38,238 bases of DNA from Sphingomonadales bacterium (GTDB lineage Bacteria; Pseudomonadota; Alphaproteobacteria; Sphingomonadales; Sphingomonadaceae), in NCBI GenBank assembly GCA_028871475.1, contig JAGWMZ010000034.1, positions 1 through 38,238 of the forward strand, given 5' to 3'. The position numbers and the translations under genes were made by a program. Numbering within the stretch: position 1 is the first letter of the stretch; each line of letters starts with the position of its first letter. Of the stretch, positions 15,142 through 25,337 are shown piece by piece. The notes under the pieces are model-generated. The model was given only the letters and a program-made list of their open reading frames with translations. It had not been told where the DNA came from and made no database searches.

Positions 15142-17127
15142 ATGGTGAGCGACACATTGTCCGACGCGCCGGAGGGGGCTGACGCGCTGGAGGGCGTGAC
15201 CGGTCGCTGCGGCCGGGCCGCGGAGCTTGGGCCGGGTACCCATGGTCATCTGGCCGACCTGCTTGACCTTGCCATGGTGCTCCATGCCGATCGGATCGCG
15301 GCGGTCGAGCCTGACGGCGATGAAGTGACCTATCGCCAGCTCGACCAGCGCTCGAATCTTCTGGCGGCGCGGCTCCTCGGGGCCGGCGTCGGGCGCGGTG
15401 CGTTGGTGGCGCTCTGCGCGGGGCGCTCCATCGACACGCTCGTGGGTATTGTCGCCATCTTGCGGGCCGGGGCGGCCTATGTGCCACTTGATCCGGCCTA
15501 TCCCGATGCGCAGCTCGCCTTCATGCTTGGCGATGCCGCCCCGGTTCTCGTGCTGGCCGATGCGGTGATGCAACCGCGCCTTTGTGCCCTTGCGCTGGCC
15601 GATGGCGGAGCGCTCGCGCCTGTTTGGCGGCTGGATGATGTGGCGCGTCTCACGGCACAGGTGCCGGGCGGCGAGCATCGTGCCACTGTGCCGCGTGATG
15701 GCGAGGATGTCGCCTATGTGATGTACACCTCGGGCTCGACGGGGCGGCCCAAGGGTGTCGTCGTGCCGCATCGTGCCGTGGTGCGGCTGGTCACCGGGCA
15801 AGACTATTGCCGCTTTGGTCCCCACGAGATCATGCTGCATCTGGCGCCGCTGGCCTTCGATGCCAGCACTTTCGAGATCTGGGGCGCGCTGCTGCATGGC
15901 GCACAGCTGGCGATCGTCACCCAGGCGCGACCGACACTTGATGCCATCGCCACCGTGCTGACGCATGGCGGCGTCACCACGGCCTGGCTGACCGCCGGCC
16001 TGTTCCACCTGATGGTCGAATCGCGTTTGCCCTCGCTCGCTGGCCTGCGCCAATTGCTGGCGGGCGGCGATGTCATTTCGCCCGGCCATTTGCGCCGTTT
16101 CCTGGCGCAGGCGCCCGGCGCCCTGTTCGTCAACGGCTATGGGCCGACTGAAAACACCACCTTCACCTGCTGCGCGCAACTCACGGCGGACACCATCGAG
16201 CCCGGCTCCGTCCCCATCGGGCGGGCGGTCGCGGGGACGCAGGTGTTCATTCTCGATGAAACACTGCGCCCGGTGGCGGATGGTGCAGAAGGACAGCTGG
16301 CGACCGCCGGCGCGGGGCTGGCGCTGGGCTATCTGCGGCGCGACGATCTCACCCGCGCCGCCTTCGTGGACGCGCCCGCGCCCGTTTCGGCGCGTGTCTA
16401 TCTGACCGGCGACCTTGTGCGCGCCCGTCCCAACGGCGACATCGAATTCCTTGGCCGCATCGATCGCCAGGTCAAGATCGACGGCAAGCGCGTCGAGCCC
16501 GGCGAGATCGAGGAGGCCCTGCGCGCCTGCGAAGGCATCGACGATGCCTGCGTGGTCATTGACGCGCCGCCTGGCGGGCTGAAGCGGATCATCGCTTTCA
16601 TCACGGCGGGTGAGGGGCAGGAGGCGCCCGGCAGCCAGCTTGCCGCGGCGGCCGGGGCGCAGCTTGGCCACCAGTTGCCCGCCCATATGCGGCCAGCGCG
16701 GATCGAGGTGATCGCCGGCTTTCCGCTCACGCCCAATGGCAAGGTCGATCGCGCCGCGCTGCTGGGCGGTCTTGACACGGCGGCGCCCGAACGGCCCGCA
16801 CCGTCCGCCGATGGGCTTGCCGGGCAGATCATGGCCATCTGGCGGCGCGTTCTGCGCATGGAGCGGATCGGGCCGGATGATGTGTTTTTCGATCTTGGCG
16901 GCAAATCGCTGCAATGGATGCAGGTGCATGACGAGCTTGAACGCCTGCTCGGTGTGAAGATCGCCATCACCGAGATGTTCGCGCGGCCCACCATCCGGCG
17001 TCTGGCCGAGCATCTGGGCAAGGGGGCCCGAATGCCGGCGACGGCGCCTGGCCATCTGGCCGATGCCGCGCGCGAAAGGGCCCAGCGGCAGCGCCTTGCG
17101 GCGATGCGCCGGGGCCGGGGGGCATAG
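15142..17127 (+). CDS. NRPS initiation protein, A-PCP
   Basis: Stand-alone loading module of about 661 residues: an adenylation domain followed by a peptidyl carrier domain, with no condensation domain. The A domain has core A3 YTSGSTGRPKG (from residue 195), A4 starting with Asp240 (DASTFE), A5 NGYGPTENTTF and A10 NGKVD. Reading the ten pocket positions by hand against GrsA gives D-A-F-W-L-G-G-T-F-K, close to the classic valine code DAFWIGGTFK, so a branched aliphatic amino acid is likely. The PCP carries LGGKSLQ with Ser589 for phosphopantetheine. The Arg-rich C-terminal helix may dock to the next protein. ATG 15142 has AGGG seven bases upstream; ATG 15136 and ATG 15013 are alternatives. 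The megasynthase starts 20 bases after the stop, so the genes are one operon. Confidence 0.9.
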   Translation: MVSDTLSDAPEGADALEGVTGRCGRAAELGPGTHGHLADLLDLAMVLHADRIAAVEPDGDEVTYRQLDQRSNLLAARLLGAGVGRGALVALCAGRSIDTLVGIVAILRAGAAYVPLDPAYPDAQLAFMLGDAAPVLVLADAVMQPRLCALALADGGALAPVWRLDDVARLTAQVPGGEHRATVPRDGEDVAYVMYTSGSTGRPKGVVVPHRAVVRLVTGQDYCRFGPHEIMLHLAPLAFDASTFEIWGALLHGAQLAIVTQARPTLDAIATVLTHGGVTTAWLTAGLFHLMVESRLPSLAGLRQLLAGGDVISPGHLRRFLAQAPGALFVNGYGPTENTTFTCCAQLTADTIEPGSVPIGRAVAGTQVFILDETLRPVADGAEGQLATAGAGLALGYLRRDDLTRAAFVDAPAPVSARVYLTGDLVRARPNGDIEFLGRIDRQVKIDGKRVEPGEIEEALRACEGIDDACVVIDAPPGGLKRIIAFITAGEGQEAPGSQLAAAAGAQLGHQLPAHMRPARIEVIAGFPLTPNGKVDRAALLGGLDTAAPERPAPSADGLAGQIMAIWRRVLRMERIGPDDVFFDLGGKSLQWMQVHDELERLLGVKIAITEMFARPTIRRLAEHLGKGARMPATAPGHLADAARERAQRQRLAAMRRGRGA

Positions 17128-17147
17128 GGGAGGCAAGGGGGCAAGCC

Positions 17148-20100
17148 ATGGAACGCGAAGAGATTACGCCGCTTTCAACGGGTGATCCTGCCAGCCTGCC
17201 GCAGGATGACGGGGCGCAGATGGATGCCATCGCCATTGTGGCGATGACCGGGCGCTTTCCCGGTGCCCGCAACGTGGCGCAGTTCTGGGACAACCAGCGG
17301 CGGGGCACGGTCTCGATCACGCATTTCACCGATGCCGAGCTGGAGGACAGTTTCGATGCGGCCACCCGCGCCGACCCGGATTTCGTGCGCGCGCGCGGCG
17401 TGCTGGCGGATGCCGACCTGTTCGATGCCGACGTCTTTGGCATGTATGCCCGCGAAGCGGCATTGACCGACCCGCAGCATCGCATCTTCCTGGAAATCGC
17501 GCAGGAGGCGCTCGATCTGGCGGGCCTTGATCCGCGCCGTTACCCCGGCCTTGTCGGCGTGTTCGCCGGGGCCAGCATGCCCACCTATCTCATCAACAAT
17601 GTGCTGGCCGACCGCGAGGCCGCCGCGCGCTTCACCAGCACTTACCAGCTTGACGACATGCAGACGCTGGTGGGCGCGTTGCCCGAAACGCTGGCCAGCC
17701 GCGTGGCCTACAAGCTGGACCTGCGCGGCCCGGCGATGACGGTGCAGAGCGCCTGCTCGACCTCGGCACTGGCCGTGGCGCAGGCCTGCCAGAACCTGCT
17801 CAACTATCAGTGCGACGTGGCGCTGGCCGGGGGCGTGTCGATCACCTTCCCGCAGCAGCGCGGCTACCTCTATCAGGACGGCGGCATGGGGTCGCGCGAC
17901 GGCACCTGCCGCCCCTTCGATGCGCAGGCCTGCGGCACGGTGTTCGGCGCGGGCGCGGGGGTGGTGGTGCTCAAGCGGCTGGCCGATGCGCTGGCCGATG
18001 GCGACGATATTCACGCTGTCATTCGCGGCTATGGCGTCAGCAATGACGGCGCCAGCAAGATCGGTTTTACGGCCCCCAGCGCCGAGGGCCAGGCCAGCGC
18101 CATTGCTGCCGCCCTGGCCCAGGCCGATGTCGATCCGGCCAGCATCGGTTATGTCGAGCTCCATGGCACGGCCACCCCTTTGGGTGACCCCATCGAGTTT
18201 GACGGGCTGATGCGGGTGTTTGGCGGCATGGCGGCGCAGGGCAACTGCGTGCTGGGCTCGGCCAAGGCCAATGTCGGGCATCTCGATGCCGCCGCCGGCG
18301 TCACGGGGCTGATCCGGGCCGCGCTGTGCCTGCGTCATGGCGAAATCCCGCCGCTGGCCAATTACACCGCGCCCAATCCGCACATTGCCCTGGCCGACAG
18401 TCCATTCCGTATCGAGACGGCGCTGACCCCATGGCCGAGGCAGGGCATGCCGCGTCGCGCCGGGGTCAGCTCCTTTGGCGTGGGGGGCACCAATGTCCAT
18501 CTCGTGTTGGAGGAAGCGCCCGCTGCGGCCCCCCGTAACCATGGGCGCGACGCGATGCCCGGCGGGGTGCAGGTCCTGCCCCTTTCCGCGCGCGCGCCCG
18601 CCGCATTGGAAGCCATGGCGCAGGCTTTGGGCGAGCATCTGCGGGCCCATCCCGAACTGGTGCTGGCCGATGTCGCCTTCACGCTGGATCAGGGGCGGAC
18701 AAGGCGCGAGGAGCGCGGGGCGGTCGTCGCCTCATCCCTGCCGGAGGCCGTTGAAAAGCTGGCCGGTTTCGCGCGGCGCGGCATCAAGGCGCGGGTGCGG
18801 GAAGGGGCCCCCGTCATCTTCATGTTTCCGGGGCAGGGCTCGCAATATCCGGGCATGACGCGTGGTCTCTACCAGAGCGAGCCCGTCTTTCGCGACTGGA
18901 TCGACCGGGGCGCGCAGGTGCTGATGGGGCCGCTGGGGCTCGATATCCGGCATCTGCTGTATGAGGTGCCCGCAGGCGATGACGACCATCCCCATCCCAT
19001 CCGCTCGACCGTTTATGCCCAGCCCGCGCTGTTCCTGACGCAGTATGCGCTGGCCCGCCTGTTTATGGCGCGCCAGATCCAGCCGTCCGCGATGATCGGC
19101 CATAGCGTGGGCGAGCTGGTCGCGGCCTGCCTGGCCGGCGTCATGTCCTTCGAGGACGGGTTGATGCTGATCGCGCGCCGCGCGGGCCTGATGCAGGAAG
19201 CCGCAGCCGGTGCCATGCTGGCGGTGCGCACATCCGAGGCGGATTTGCTGCCGCTGCTCGGCGATGATCTGGATCTGGCGGCGGCTAATGCGCCGGGGCT
19301 CTGCGTCGCGGCGGGGCCGTTTGATGCCATCGCCGCGCTGGAGACGAGGCTGGCCACAGCCGAGATCGAATGCCGCCGCCTGCACACCTCGCATGCCTTC
19401 CATTCGCGCATGATGGACCCGGTGGTCGACGGGCTGGAGGAATTCGCCCGGGGCATGGGTTTTGCCGACCCGCTCATCCCCTATGTGTCGAGCGTGAACG
19501 GGCAATGGGTGACCACCGCTCCCGATGGCACCTATTGGGCAGGCCATTGCCGCAATCCGGTGCGTTTTGCCGATGCTCTGGCCCGCGTGACGGCAGGGGA
19601 TGCGGCGCCCATCCTGCTCGAAGTGGGGCCCGGCCGGGCGCTCACCACCTTTGCCGTGCAGGGGCTGGCGCGCGATCGCTATGTTTCGGCCATCACCTCG
19701 CTGCCCGACTTTGCCGAGGCGGACAAGGATGTAACCGCCTTCAACGAGGCGATCGCCCGGCTCTGGACCCTGGGCATCGAAAGCGATCTTGCCCCGCTCT
19801 ATGGCGAGCAGGCGCGCCGCGTCACGCTGCCACCCTATCCCTTCCAGCGACAAAGCCACTGGATCGCGGCGCCCGCCACCGGCGTCAGGTCCACGACGCA
19901 AGCCTGCGATGACGCGCAGCCAAGCGTCCAACTCTCCTCAAAATGCGAGCCCGAGATGACCACCAACGCCCAGCAAGACCGTGCCGCCCGCCTGAGCGGC
20001 GAACTGGCTGCCCTGTTCGAGGATCTTTCGGGCGAGGCCCTGAGCGCGGATGACTGGAGCGCGCCCTTCCTGGAGCTGGGCTTTGACTCGCTGTTCCTGG

Positions 20101-23100
20101 GGCAGGTTGCCGCCAAGGTGCAGCGCCAGTTCGGCGTGAAGCTGGTGTTCCGCCAGCTGCTTTCCGATTTTCCCACCATTGCGGATCTGGCCCGGCATCT
20201 TGACGCCAATCTTGCGCCCGATCCTGCGCCCGCGCACTCGGCGGCGGCGACCACCGCGCCGGTGGAGACCGTGTCGAGCGGGGCCCCTGCCGCACCGGCC
20301 CCTGCCGCTCCTGCCCCTGCCTCCTTGGCCCCGGCTCTGCCGACCATCGGCATTTCGACCCCGGCTCTGACGGCTCCAGCGGTGGAGGCATCCGGCGTTG
20401 CCGGTGCGCTTCAGGCCCAATTGGCGGCGATGCAGGCCGTGATCGGCCAGCAACTGGCCTTTCTGGGCGGTCAGCAGCAGGCGTCGGCACCTGCCCTTCC
20501 CGCGCAGCAGTCCCTGCCGGTTGCCGCCGTGGCCCCAGGCGATGCAGCTGCGCCGCCGAGGCCCGCCGATGTGCTCCCGGCAACGGCGGGCCGGCCGGAA
20601 GCGTCGGTCGAAAGTCCCTCGGCTGGCCGCTTCCGGCCTTTCAATGCCAAGGCCGCCAATGCTCCGGTGACCGAGCGCCAGCGCGCGCTGATCGCCGACC
20701 TGACGGCGCGCTATTGCGCCAGAATGCCCGGTTCGAAGGCGCAGACGCAGCAACACCGCGCCTATTTTGCCGATCCGCGTTCGGTGTCCGGCTTCCGCGC
20801 CGACTGGAAGGACATGGTCTTCCCCGTCGTCGCCAGCCGGTCGAAGGGATCGAAGATCTGGGATGTCGATGGGCATGAATATGTCGATCTGGTGAACGGC
20901 TATGGGCAGACCGCCTTTGGCCATGCGCCCGATTTCGTGCAGGCTGCCGTGGCGCAGCAACTGGAGGAAGGCTTTGCCATCGGTCCGCAGACGCCGCTGG
21001 CCGGGCAGGTCGCGCTGCAGTTCTCGCGGATGGTGGGGATGGAGCGGGTGACCTTCTGCAACACCGGGTCCGAAGCGGTGATGGCCGCCATGCGTCTGGC
21101 GCGCTGTGTGACCGGGCGCGACACTGTCGTCGTCTTCAACAACGACTATCATGGCCAGTTCGACGAGGTTCTGGTCAAGTCGGGCTGCAAGCCGGGCACC
21201 ACGCGGGCCTTCCCTATCGCGCCGGGCATTCCCGATGATTCGATCGCCAATATGGTGGTCCTCTCCTATGGTTCGGCCGAGGCGCTGGACTGGATTCGCG
21301 CCCATGGGCAGGACATTGCCGCAGTCATCGTCGAGCCGGTGCAGAGCCGTCACCCTGAACTTTTGCCCTTCGACTTCCTGCGCGACTTGCGCGCGATCAC
21401 GGCGGAGAATGAGGCGGCGCTGGTCTTTGACGAGGTTGTGACGGGGTTCCGTACCCATCCCGGTGGCATGCAGGCCGTGCTGGGCATCCGCGCCGACATG
21501 GCCACCTATGGCAAGGTGGTGGGCGGCGGCATGCCGGTGGGCGTTCTGGCCGGCGCGGCGCGGTTCATGGATGCGCTCGATGGCGGGTACTGGGCCTATG
21601 GCGATGACAGCGTACCCGAGGTGGCGCCGACCTTCTTTGCCGGCACTTTCGTGCGCCATCCACTGGTCATGGCCGCCTGCAAGGCGGTGCTGGACCATCT
21701 TGAGGAACAGGGCCCGCAATTGCAGCAGCAGCTGGCGGCCAGGACGGCGGGTCTCGTGCGCCGCCTGAACGACCTGTTCACTGCCAAGGGCGTGCCCTCG
21801 CGCGTTGAAACCTATTCGAGCTGGTTCATGCTCAATCTGGCCGGCGCCGACCGGCTGGGCGCGCTGTTCCATGTCAACATGCGGCTGCTGGGCGTGCATG
21901 TGCTCGATGGCTATCCCTGCTTCCTGACCACGGCGCACAGCGACGCTGACATCGACCATATCGTGGAGGCCGCGCGCGCGACGATCGATCTGTTGCAGGG
22001 CGCGGGCATTCTGGCCACGCAGGGCAGCCATGTTGCAGATCCGGCCCCGGCAACGGCAGCAGCGACCGTGCCCGCCGGCCCGCGCGAGGTGCCGCTGACC
22101 GCACCGCAGATGGAGATCCTGCTTTCCGCGCAGATGGGGCCGCAGGCGTCCTGTGCCTACAATGAGTCGATGACGCTGAATTTCGACGGGGCCGTTGACC
22201 CAATCCTGCTCGAGGGTGCGATCGGGGATTTCATCGCGCGCCATGATGCCATGCGCGCCACCATTCCGGCAGGTCGTACGGTGCTGGCTATCGCGCCCTC
22301 GCTCGCCTTTGACCTGCCCGTGACCGAGGCGGCAAGCGCGGAGCAACTGGCGCAGGCCAAGGCCGAGGAAGCCGTCACTGCCTTCGACCTGTCGAGCGGG
22401 CCGTTGCTGCGCGCGCGCCTGTTCCGCATGGCGGATGGCACGTCGGCGCTGCTCCTCACGGCCCATCACATCGTGTTCGACGGATGGACGGCCAATCTCT
22501 TCGCGCAGGAGGTCGCCGCTTTCTACCGCGCCCGCGCGACGGGCGTCGCGCCGCAGCTCGATCCGGTCGAGAGTTTTGCCGATTACGCGCTGGCCAAGGC
22601 CGGCGCCAGCGAGGCCAACGCGCAGACCCGTGGCTTCTGGCTGGACACCTATGCCACCATTCCCGCGCCGCTCGAACTGTGCGGCGACCGGCCCCGCCCC
22701 GCCATCAAGAGCTTCAGCGGCGCCACGGCGACGACCTGGATCGACGCGACGCTGATGCGCGATGCGCAGAAGGCCGGGGCGAAGCTGGGCTGCACGCTGT
22801 TCGCCACGCTGCTTGGCACCTTGCAGGCCACCATCGGGCGGCTGGCCGATCAGGAGGATGTGGTCATCGGCTGCCCCATGGCCGGGCAGGCGCTGGTCGA
22901 GGACAAGGCGCTGGCGGGGCATTGCGTCAATTTCCTGCCGCTGCGCGCGCCCTTCACCATGGCCACGCCGCTGGGCGATCACCTCAAGGCGGTCAAGGCC
23001 ATGCTGATGACCGCCTTTGACCACCAGGACTACACCTATGGCGCGTTGGTGCGTGCGCTCAAGCTGCCGCGCGACCCCAACCGGACGCCGCTGACCGACA

Positions 23101-25337
23101 TCCAGTTCAATCTGGAAAGCCTGGGTGAGGGGATCGATTTCGGCGGTGCGTCGGCAAGCCTGGTTCCCAACCCCAAGGCGGCGGTCAATTTCGACCTCTT
23201 CTTCAATGTCGTGCAGTCCGCGCAGGGGCTGCGGATCGACATCGACTACAGCCCCGACCTGTTCGACGAGGCGACGGTGCTGCGCTGGAGCGAAAACTTG
23301 CGCCAGACGCTGCGCGCGCTGGTGGCCGATGCCGCCACGCCGATTGGCGAGATCGACATTCTGGGCGCGCAGGAGCGGCAGTGGCTGCTGGCCCGCAATC
23401 CTGTCTTGCCCCGCCTGCCCGATGATTGCACCATCGTGCAGCGCTTTGCCCAGGCTGCCGCCGCGCATGCCGGGCGGGTGGCGCTGGTCACCGATGAGGG
23501 GCAGATGAGCTATGGCGAGCTGGATGCGCTCTCCAGCCGCATGGCCCATGCGCTGATGGCGAGGGGCACCGGTCGCGGCGATTTCGTGGCGCTGCTCTCG
23601 GGTCGCTCGATCGAGGCGATTGTCATGATCCTGGCCGTGCTCAAGACCGGGGCGGCCTATGTGCCGCTCGACCCGGCCTATCCCATGGCGCGCCAGACCT
23701 ATGTGCTGGAGGATTGCAAGGCGCAGCTGGTGCTGGTGGGCCCGGGCGCGGAACAGGCCGTGGCCCAGCTGCAACTGGCCGACATGGGTGTAAGCTATGC
23801 CGCCTTGCTCGCCGAGGCGGCGGGGCATCCGGCCGCGGCGCCGGTGGTGGCGCTGCGTGGCGATGATCCCATCTATGTGATGTACACCTCGGGCTCCACC
23901 GGCAGGCCCAAGGGCGTGGTGGTGCCGCATCGCGGTGTGGTGCGGCTGGTGGTCGATCAGGACTATATTGCATTTGGTCCTGAACAGATTTTTCTTCACC
24001 TTGCGCCCTTATCCTTTGATGCAAGTACGTTGGAGATCTGGGGCGCTTTGCTGCATGGTGGAGCCATGGCCATTGTGCCTGCCGCCACGCCTTCGCTTGC
24101 CGAAATTGGCAGAGCATGCGCCACTCACGGCGCGACCACGGCTTGGTTTACCGCCGCACTGTTTCACGCTCTGGTGGATGAGGGAGTGGGGGTTTTGTCA
24201 CCGCTTCGGCAAATCCTGGCTGGAGGCGACGTTGTTTCGCCCATCCATCTGCGACGGGCGCAAGAAGCTCTTTCACATACCCGCTTTGTCAATGGCTATG
24301 GCCCTACGGAAAACACGACATTTTCGGCCTGCTATCGCGTTCCCGCAGACCAATGGGATGGAGGCCTGCTCCCCATCGGTCAGCCGATTGCCCGTACATG
24401 TGCCTATGTGATGGATGACAGGTTGCAATTGTGTCCTCAGGGGATGGTCGGCGAATTGCTTGTGGGTGGCGAGGGATTGGCGCTGGGCTATCTGAGCCAG
24501 ACCGACATGACCGCGCAACGCTTCGTGGCCAATCCATTTGCGCCGGGTGAACGGCTGTATCGTACTGGCGACCTGGCGCGGTGGCGTGGTGACGGTATGC
24601 TGGAGTTTTTGGGCCGTATGGATGGTCAGGTCAAACTGAACGGCCAGCGCGTCGAACCCGGAGAGATCGAAAGCGTGCTGCGCGAGGTGGCGGGCGTGCG
24701 CGATGCTGCTGTGATCGTTACCGGTTCCGGGGGAGACACGCGGCACTTGCACGCTTTCCTCTTGGCCATGCCGGATGCACCGCAGGAGGCACAGCTTGTC
24801 GAGCGAGCGCGCAAGCATATGGCGAGCGTGCTGCTTAGACATATGCAACCCAGGACCATCCGGCTTGTCTCGCGCTTGCCCTTGACGATGAACGGCAAGG
24901 TGGATCAGGCTGCCTTGCAGCGGATTATTGAACAAGAGGCTGGAGTACGGACAGGCGAGCCGGAGCCGGTCGGGGCGCAGATGGCACCGGCGGCACAGCA
25001 GCCTCGCACCGCGGCCAATCGCACCGTCGAACTGCTCGAGACCGAGGCGCGGGTCGGGGCGATCTGGGCTGAGGTGCTGGGGCTCGACACGATCGAGACC
25101 GATGATGCGATCTTCGATCTGGGCGCCGATTCCCTGCAGATTTTCCGCATTGCCGCGCGCATGGCCGATATCGGGCTTGAGCTCGACAACCGGCGTCTGC
25201 TGGCCAATCCGACATTGGGCGAGGTCGCCGCCATGCTCTCGGGCGAGCAGCCGTCGCCCGTGCCATCGCGCCCGGCGAGCGCTGTGGCGCCGCTTTCGGC
25301 CTATCGGCGCGGCGGTTTGCGGGGCTTGTCGTCGTGA
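17148..25337 (+). CDS. Hybrid PKS-NRPS megasynthase, KS-AT-ACP-AMT-C-A-PCP
   Basis: 2,729 residues. KS (about 25-460) has an intact Cys203/His339/His378 triad. AT (about 560-870) has GHSVGE Ser653 and HAFH at 749-752, the malonyl-CoA signature. ACP carries Ser981 in LGFDSL. An Ala/Pro-rich linker (about 1025-1160) leads to a class III PLP aminotransferase (about 1170-1630, Lys1456 in TYGKVVGGG). The C domain has intact HHIVFDG (His1773-His1774, Asp1778). The A domain (about 2085-2590) has YTSGSTGRPKG at 2246 and pocket code read by hand as D-A-L-W-L-G-G-T-F-K. The PCP carries Ser2662. No KR, DH, ER or MT is present, so the beta-ketone should go to the aminotransferase, as in the MycA/ItuA and McyE modules, but here on an amino-acyl starter. 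Ribosome site AAGGGGG; the stop overlaps the next start (GTGA). Codons 2270-2600 have foreign base composition. Confidence 0.95.
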   Translation: MEREEITPLSTGDPASLPQDDGAQMDAIAIVAMTGRFPGARNVAQFWDNQRRGTVSITHFTDAELEDSFDAATRADPDFVRARGVLADADLFDADVFGMYAREAALTDPQHRIFLEIAQEALDLAGLDPRRYPGLVGVFAGASMPTYLINNVLADREAAARFTSTYQLDDMQTLVGALPETLASRVAYKLDLRGPAMTVQSACSTSALAVAQACQNLLNYQCDVALAGGVSITFPQQRGYLYQDGGMGSRDGTCRPFDAQACGTVFGAGAGVVVLKRLADALADGDDIHAVIRGYGVSNDGASKIGFTAPSAEGQASAIAAALAQADVDPASIGYVELHGTATPLGDPIEFDGLMRVFGGMAAQGNCVLGSAKANVGHLDAAAGVTGLIRAALCLRHGEIPPLANYTAPNPHIALADSPFRIETALTPWPRQGMPRRAGVSSFGVGGTNVHLVLEEAPAAAPRNHGRDAMPGGVQVLPLSARAPAALEAMAQALGEHLRAHPELVLADVAFTLDQGRTRREERGAVVASSLPEAVEKLAGFARRGIKARVREGAPVIFMFPGQGSQYPGMTRGLYQSEPVFRDWIDRGAQVLMGPLGLDIRHLLYEVPAGDDDHPHPIRSTVYAQPALFLTQYALARLFMARQIQPSAMIGHSVGELVAACLAGVMSFEDGLMLIARRAGLMQEAAAGAMLAVRTSEADLLPLLGDDLDLAAANAPGLCVAAGPFDAIAALETRLATAEIECRRLHTSHAFHSRMMDPVVDGLEEFARGMGFADPLIPYVSSVNGQWVTTAPDGTYWAGHCRNPVRFADALARVTAGDAAPILLEVGPGRALTTFAVQGLARDRYVSAITSLPDFAEADKDVTAFNEAIARLWTLGIESDLAPLYGEQARRVTLPPYPFQRQSHWIAAPATGVRSTTQACDDAQPSVQLSSKCEPEMTTNAQQDRAARLSGELAALFEDLSGEALSADDWSAPFLELGFDSLFLGQVAAKVQRQFGVKLVFRQLLSDFPTIADLARHLDANLAPDPAPAHSAAATTAPVETVSSGAPAAPAPAAPAPASLAPALPTIGISTPALTAPAVEASGVAGALQAQLAAMQAVIGQQLAFLGGQQQASAPALPAQQSLPVAAVAPGDAAAPPRPADVLPATAGRPEASVESPSAGRFRPFNAKAANAPVTERQRALIADLTARYCARMPGSKAQTQQHRAYFADPRSVSGFRADWKDMVFPVVASRSKGSKIWDVDGHEYVDLVNGYGQTAFGHAPDFVQAAVAQQLEEGFAIGPQTPLAGQVALQFSRMVGMERVTFCNTGSEAVMAAMRLARCVTGRDTVVVFNNDYHGQFDEVLVKSGCKPGTTRAFPIAPGIPDDSIANMVVLSYGSAEALDWIRAHGQDIAAVIVEPVQSRHPELLPFDFLRDLRAITAENEAALVFDEVVTGFRTHPGGMQAVLGIRADMATYGKVVGGGMPVGVLAGAARFMDALDGGYWAYGDDSVPEVAPTFFAGTFVRHPLVMAACKAVLDHLEEQGPQLQQQLAARTAGLVRRLNDLFTAKGVPSRVETYSSWFMLNLAGADRLGALFHVNMRLLGVHVLDGYPCFLTTAHSDADIDHIVEAARATIDLLQGAGILATQGSHVADPAPATAAATVPAGPREVPLTAPQMEILLSAQMGPQASCAYNESMTLNFDGAVDPILLEGAIGDFIARHDAMRATIPAGRTVLAIAPSLAFDLPVTEAASAEQLAQAKAEEAVTAFDLSSGPLLRARLFRMADGTSALLLTAHHIVFDGWTANLFAQEVAAFYRARATGVAPQLDPVESFADYALAKAGASEANAQTRGFWLDTYATIPAPLELCGDRPRPAIKSFSGATATTWIDATLMRDAQKAGAKLGCTLFATLLGTLQATIGRLADQEDVVIGCPMAGQALVEDKALAGHCVNFLPLRAPFTMATPLGDHLKAVKAMLMTAFDHQDYTYGALVRALKLPRDPNRTPLTDIQFNLESLGEGIDFGGASASLVPNPKAAVNFDLFFNVVQSAQGLRIDIDYSPDLFDEATVLRWSENLRQTLRALVADAATPIGEIDILGAQERQWLLARNPVLPRLPDDCTIVQRFAQAAAAHAGRVALVTDEGQMSYGELDALSSRMAHALMARGTGRGDFVALLSGRSIEAIVMILAVLKTGAAYVPLDPAYPMARQTYVLEDCKAQLVLVGPGAEQAVAQLQLADMGVSYAALLAEAAGHPAAAPVVALRGDDPIYVMYTSGSTGRPKGVVVPHRGVVRLVVDQDYIAFGPEQIFLHLAPLSFDASTLEIWGALLHGGAMAIVPAATPSLAEIGRACATHGATTAWFTAALFHALVDEGVGVLSPLRQILAGGDVVSPIHLRRAQEALSHTRFVNGYGPTENTTFSACYRVPADQWDGGLLPIGQPIARTCAYVMDDRLQLCPQGMVGELLVGGEGLALGYLSQTDMTAQRFVANPFAPGERLYRTGDLARWRGDGMLEFLGRMDGQVKLNGQRVEPGEIESVLREVAGVRDAAVIVTGSGGDTRHLHAFLLAMPDAPQEAQLVERARKHMASVLLRHMQPRTIRLVSRLPLTMNGKVDQAALQRIIEQEAGVRTGEPEPVGAQMAPAAQQPRTAANRTVELLETEARVGAIWAEVLGLDTIETDDAIFDLGADSLQIFRIAARMADIGLELDNRRLLANPTLGEVAAMLSGEQPSPVPSRPASAVAPLSAYRRGGLRGLSS
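23955..24955 (+). other. Compositional island spanning the substrate half of the A domain
   Basis: Hand counts of 60-base lines give 72% GC at 23821-23880 and 23881-23940, then 47% at 23941-24000 and 53% at 24001-24060. The mean is about 59% to 24960, and it returns to 72% at 25021-25080. Codon choice changes too (ATT, TTT, CTT, AGT, GGA become common). The segment starts just after core A3 and ends after A10, so it covers the binding pocket of the second adenylation domain and nothing else. Confidence 0.75.

Noticed and set aside
19938..23999. 1,353-codon reverse frame inside the megasynthase
   Set aside because: Antisense shadow of a GC-rich PKS/NRPS gene; no recognisable domains.
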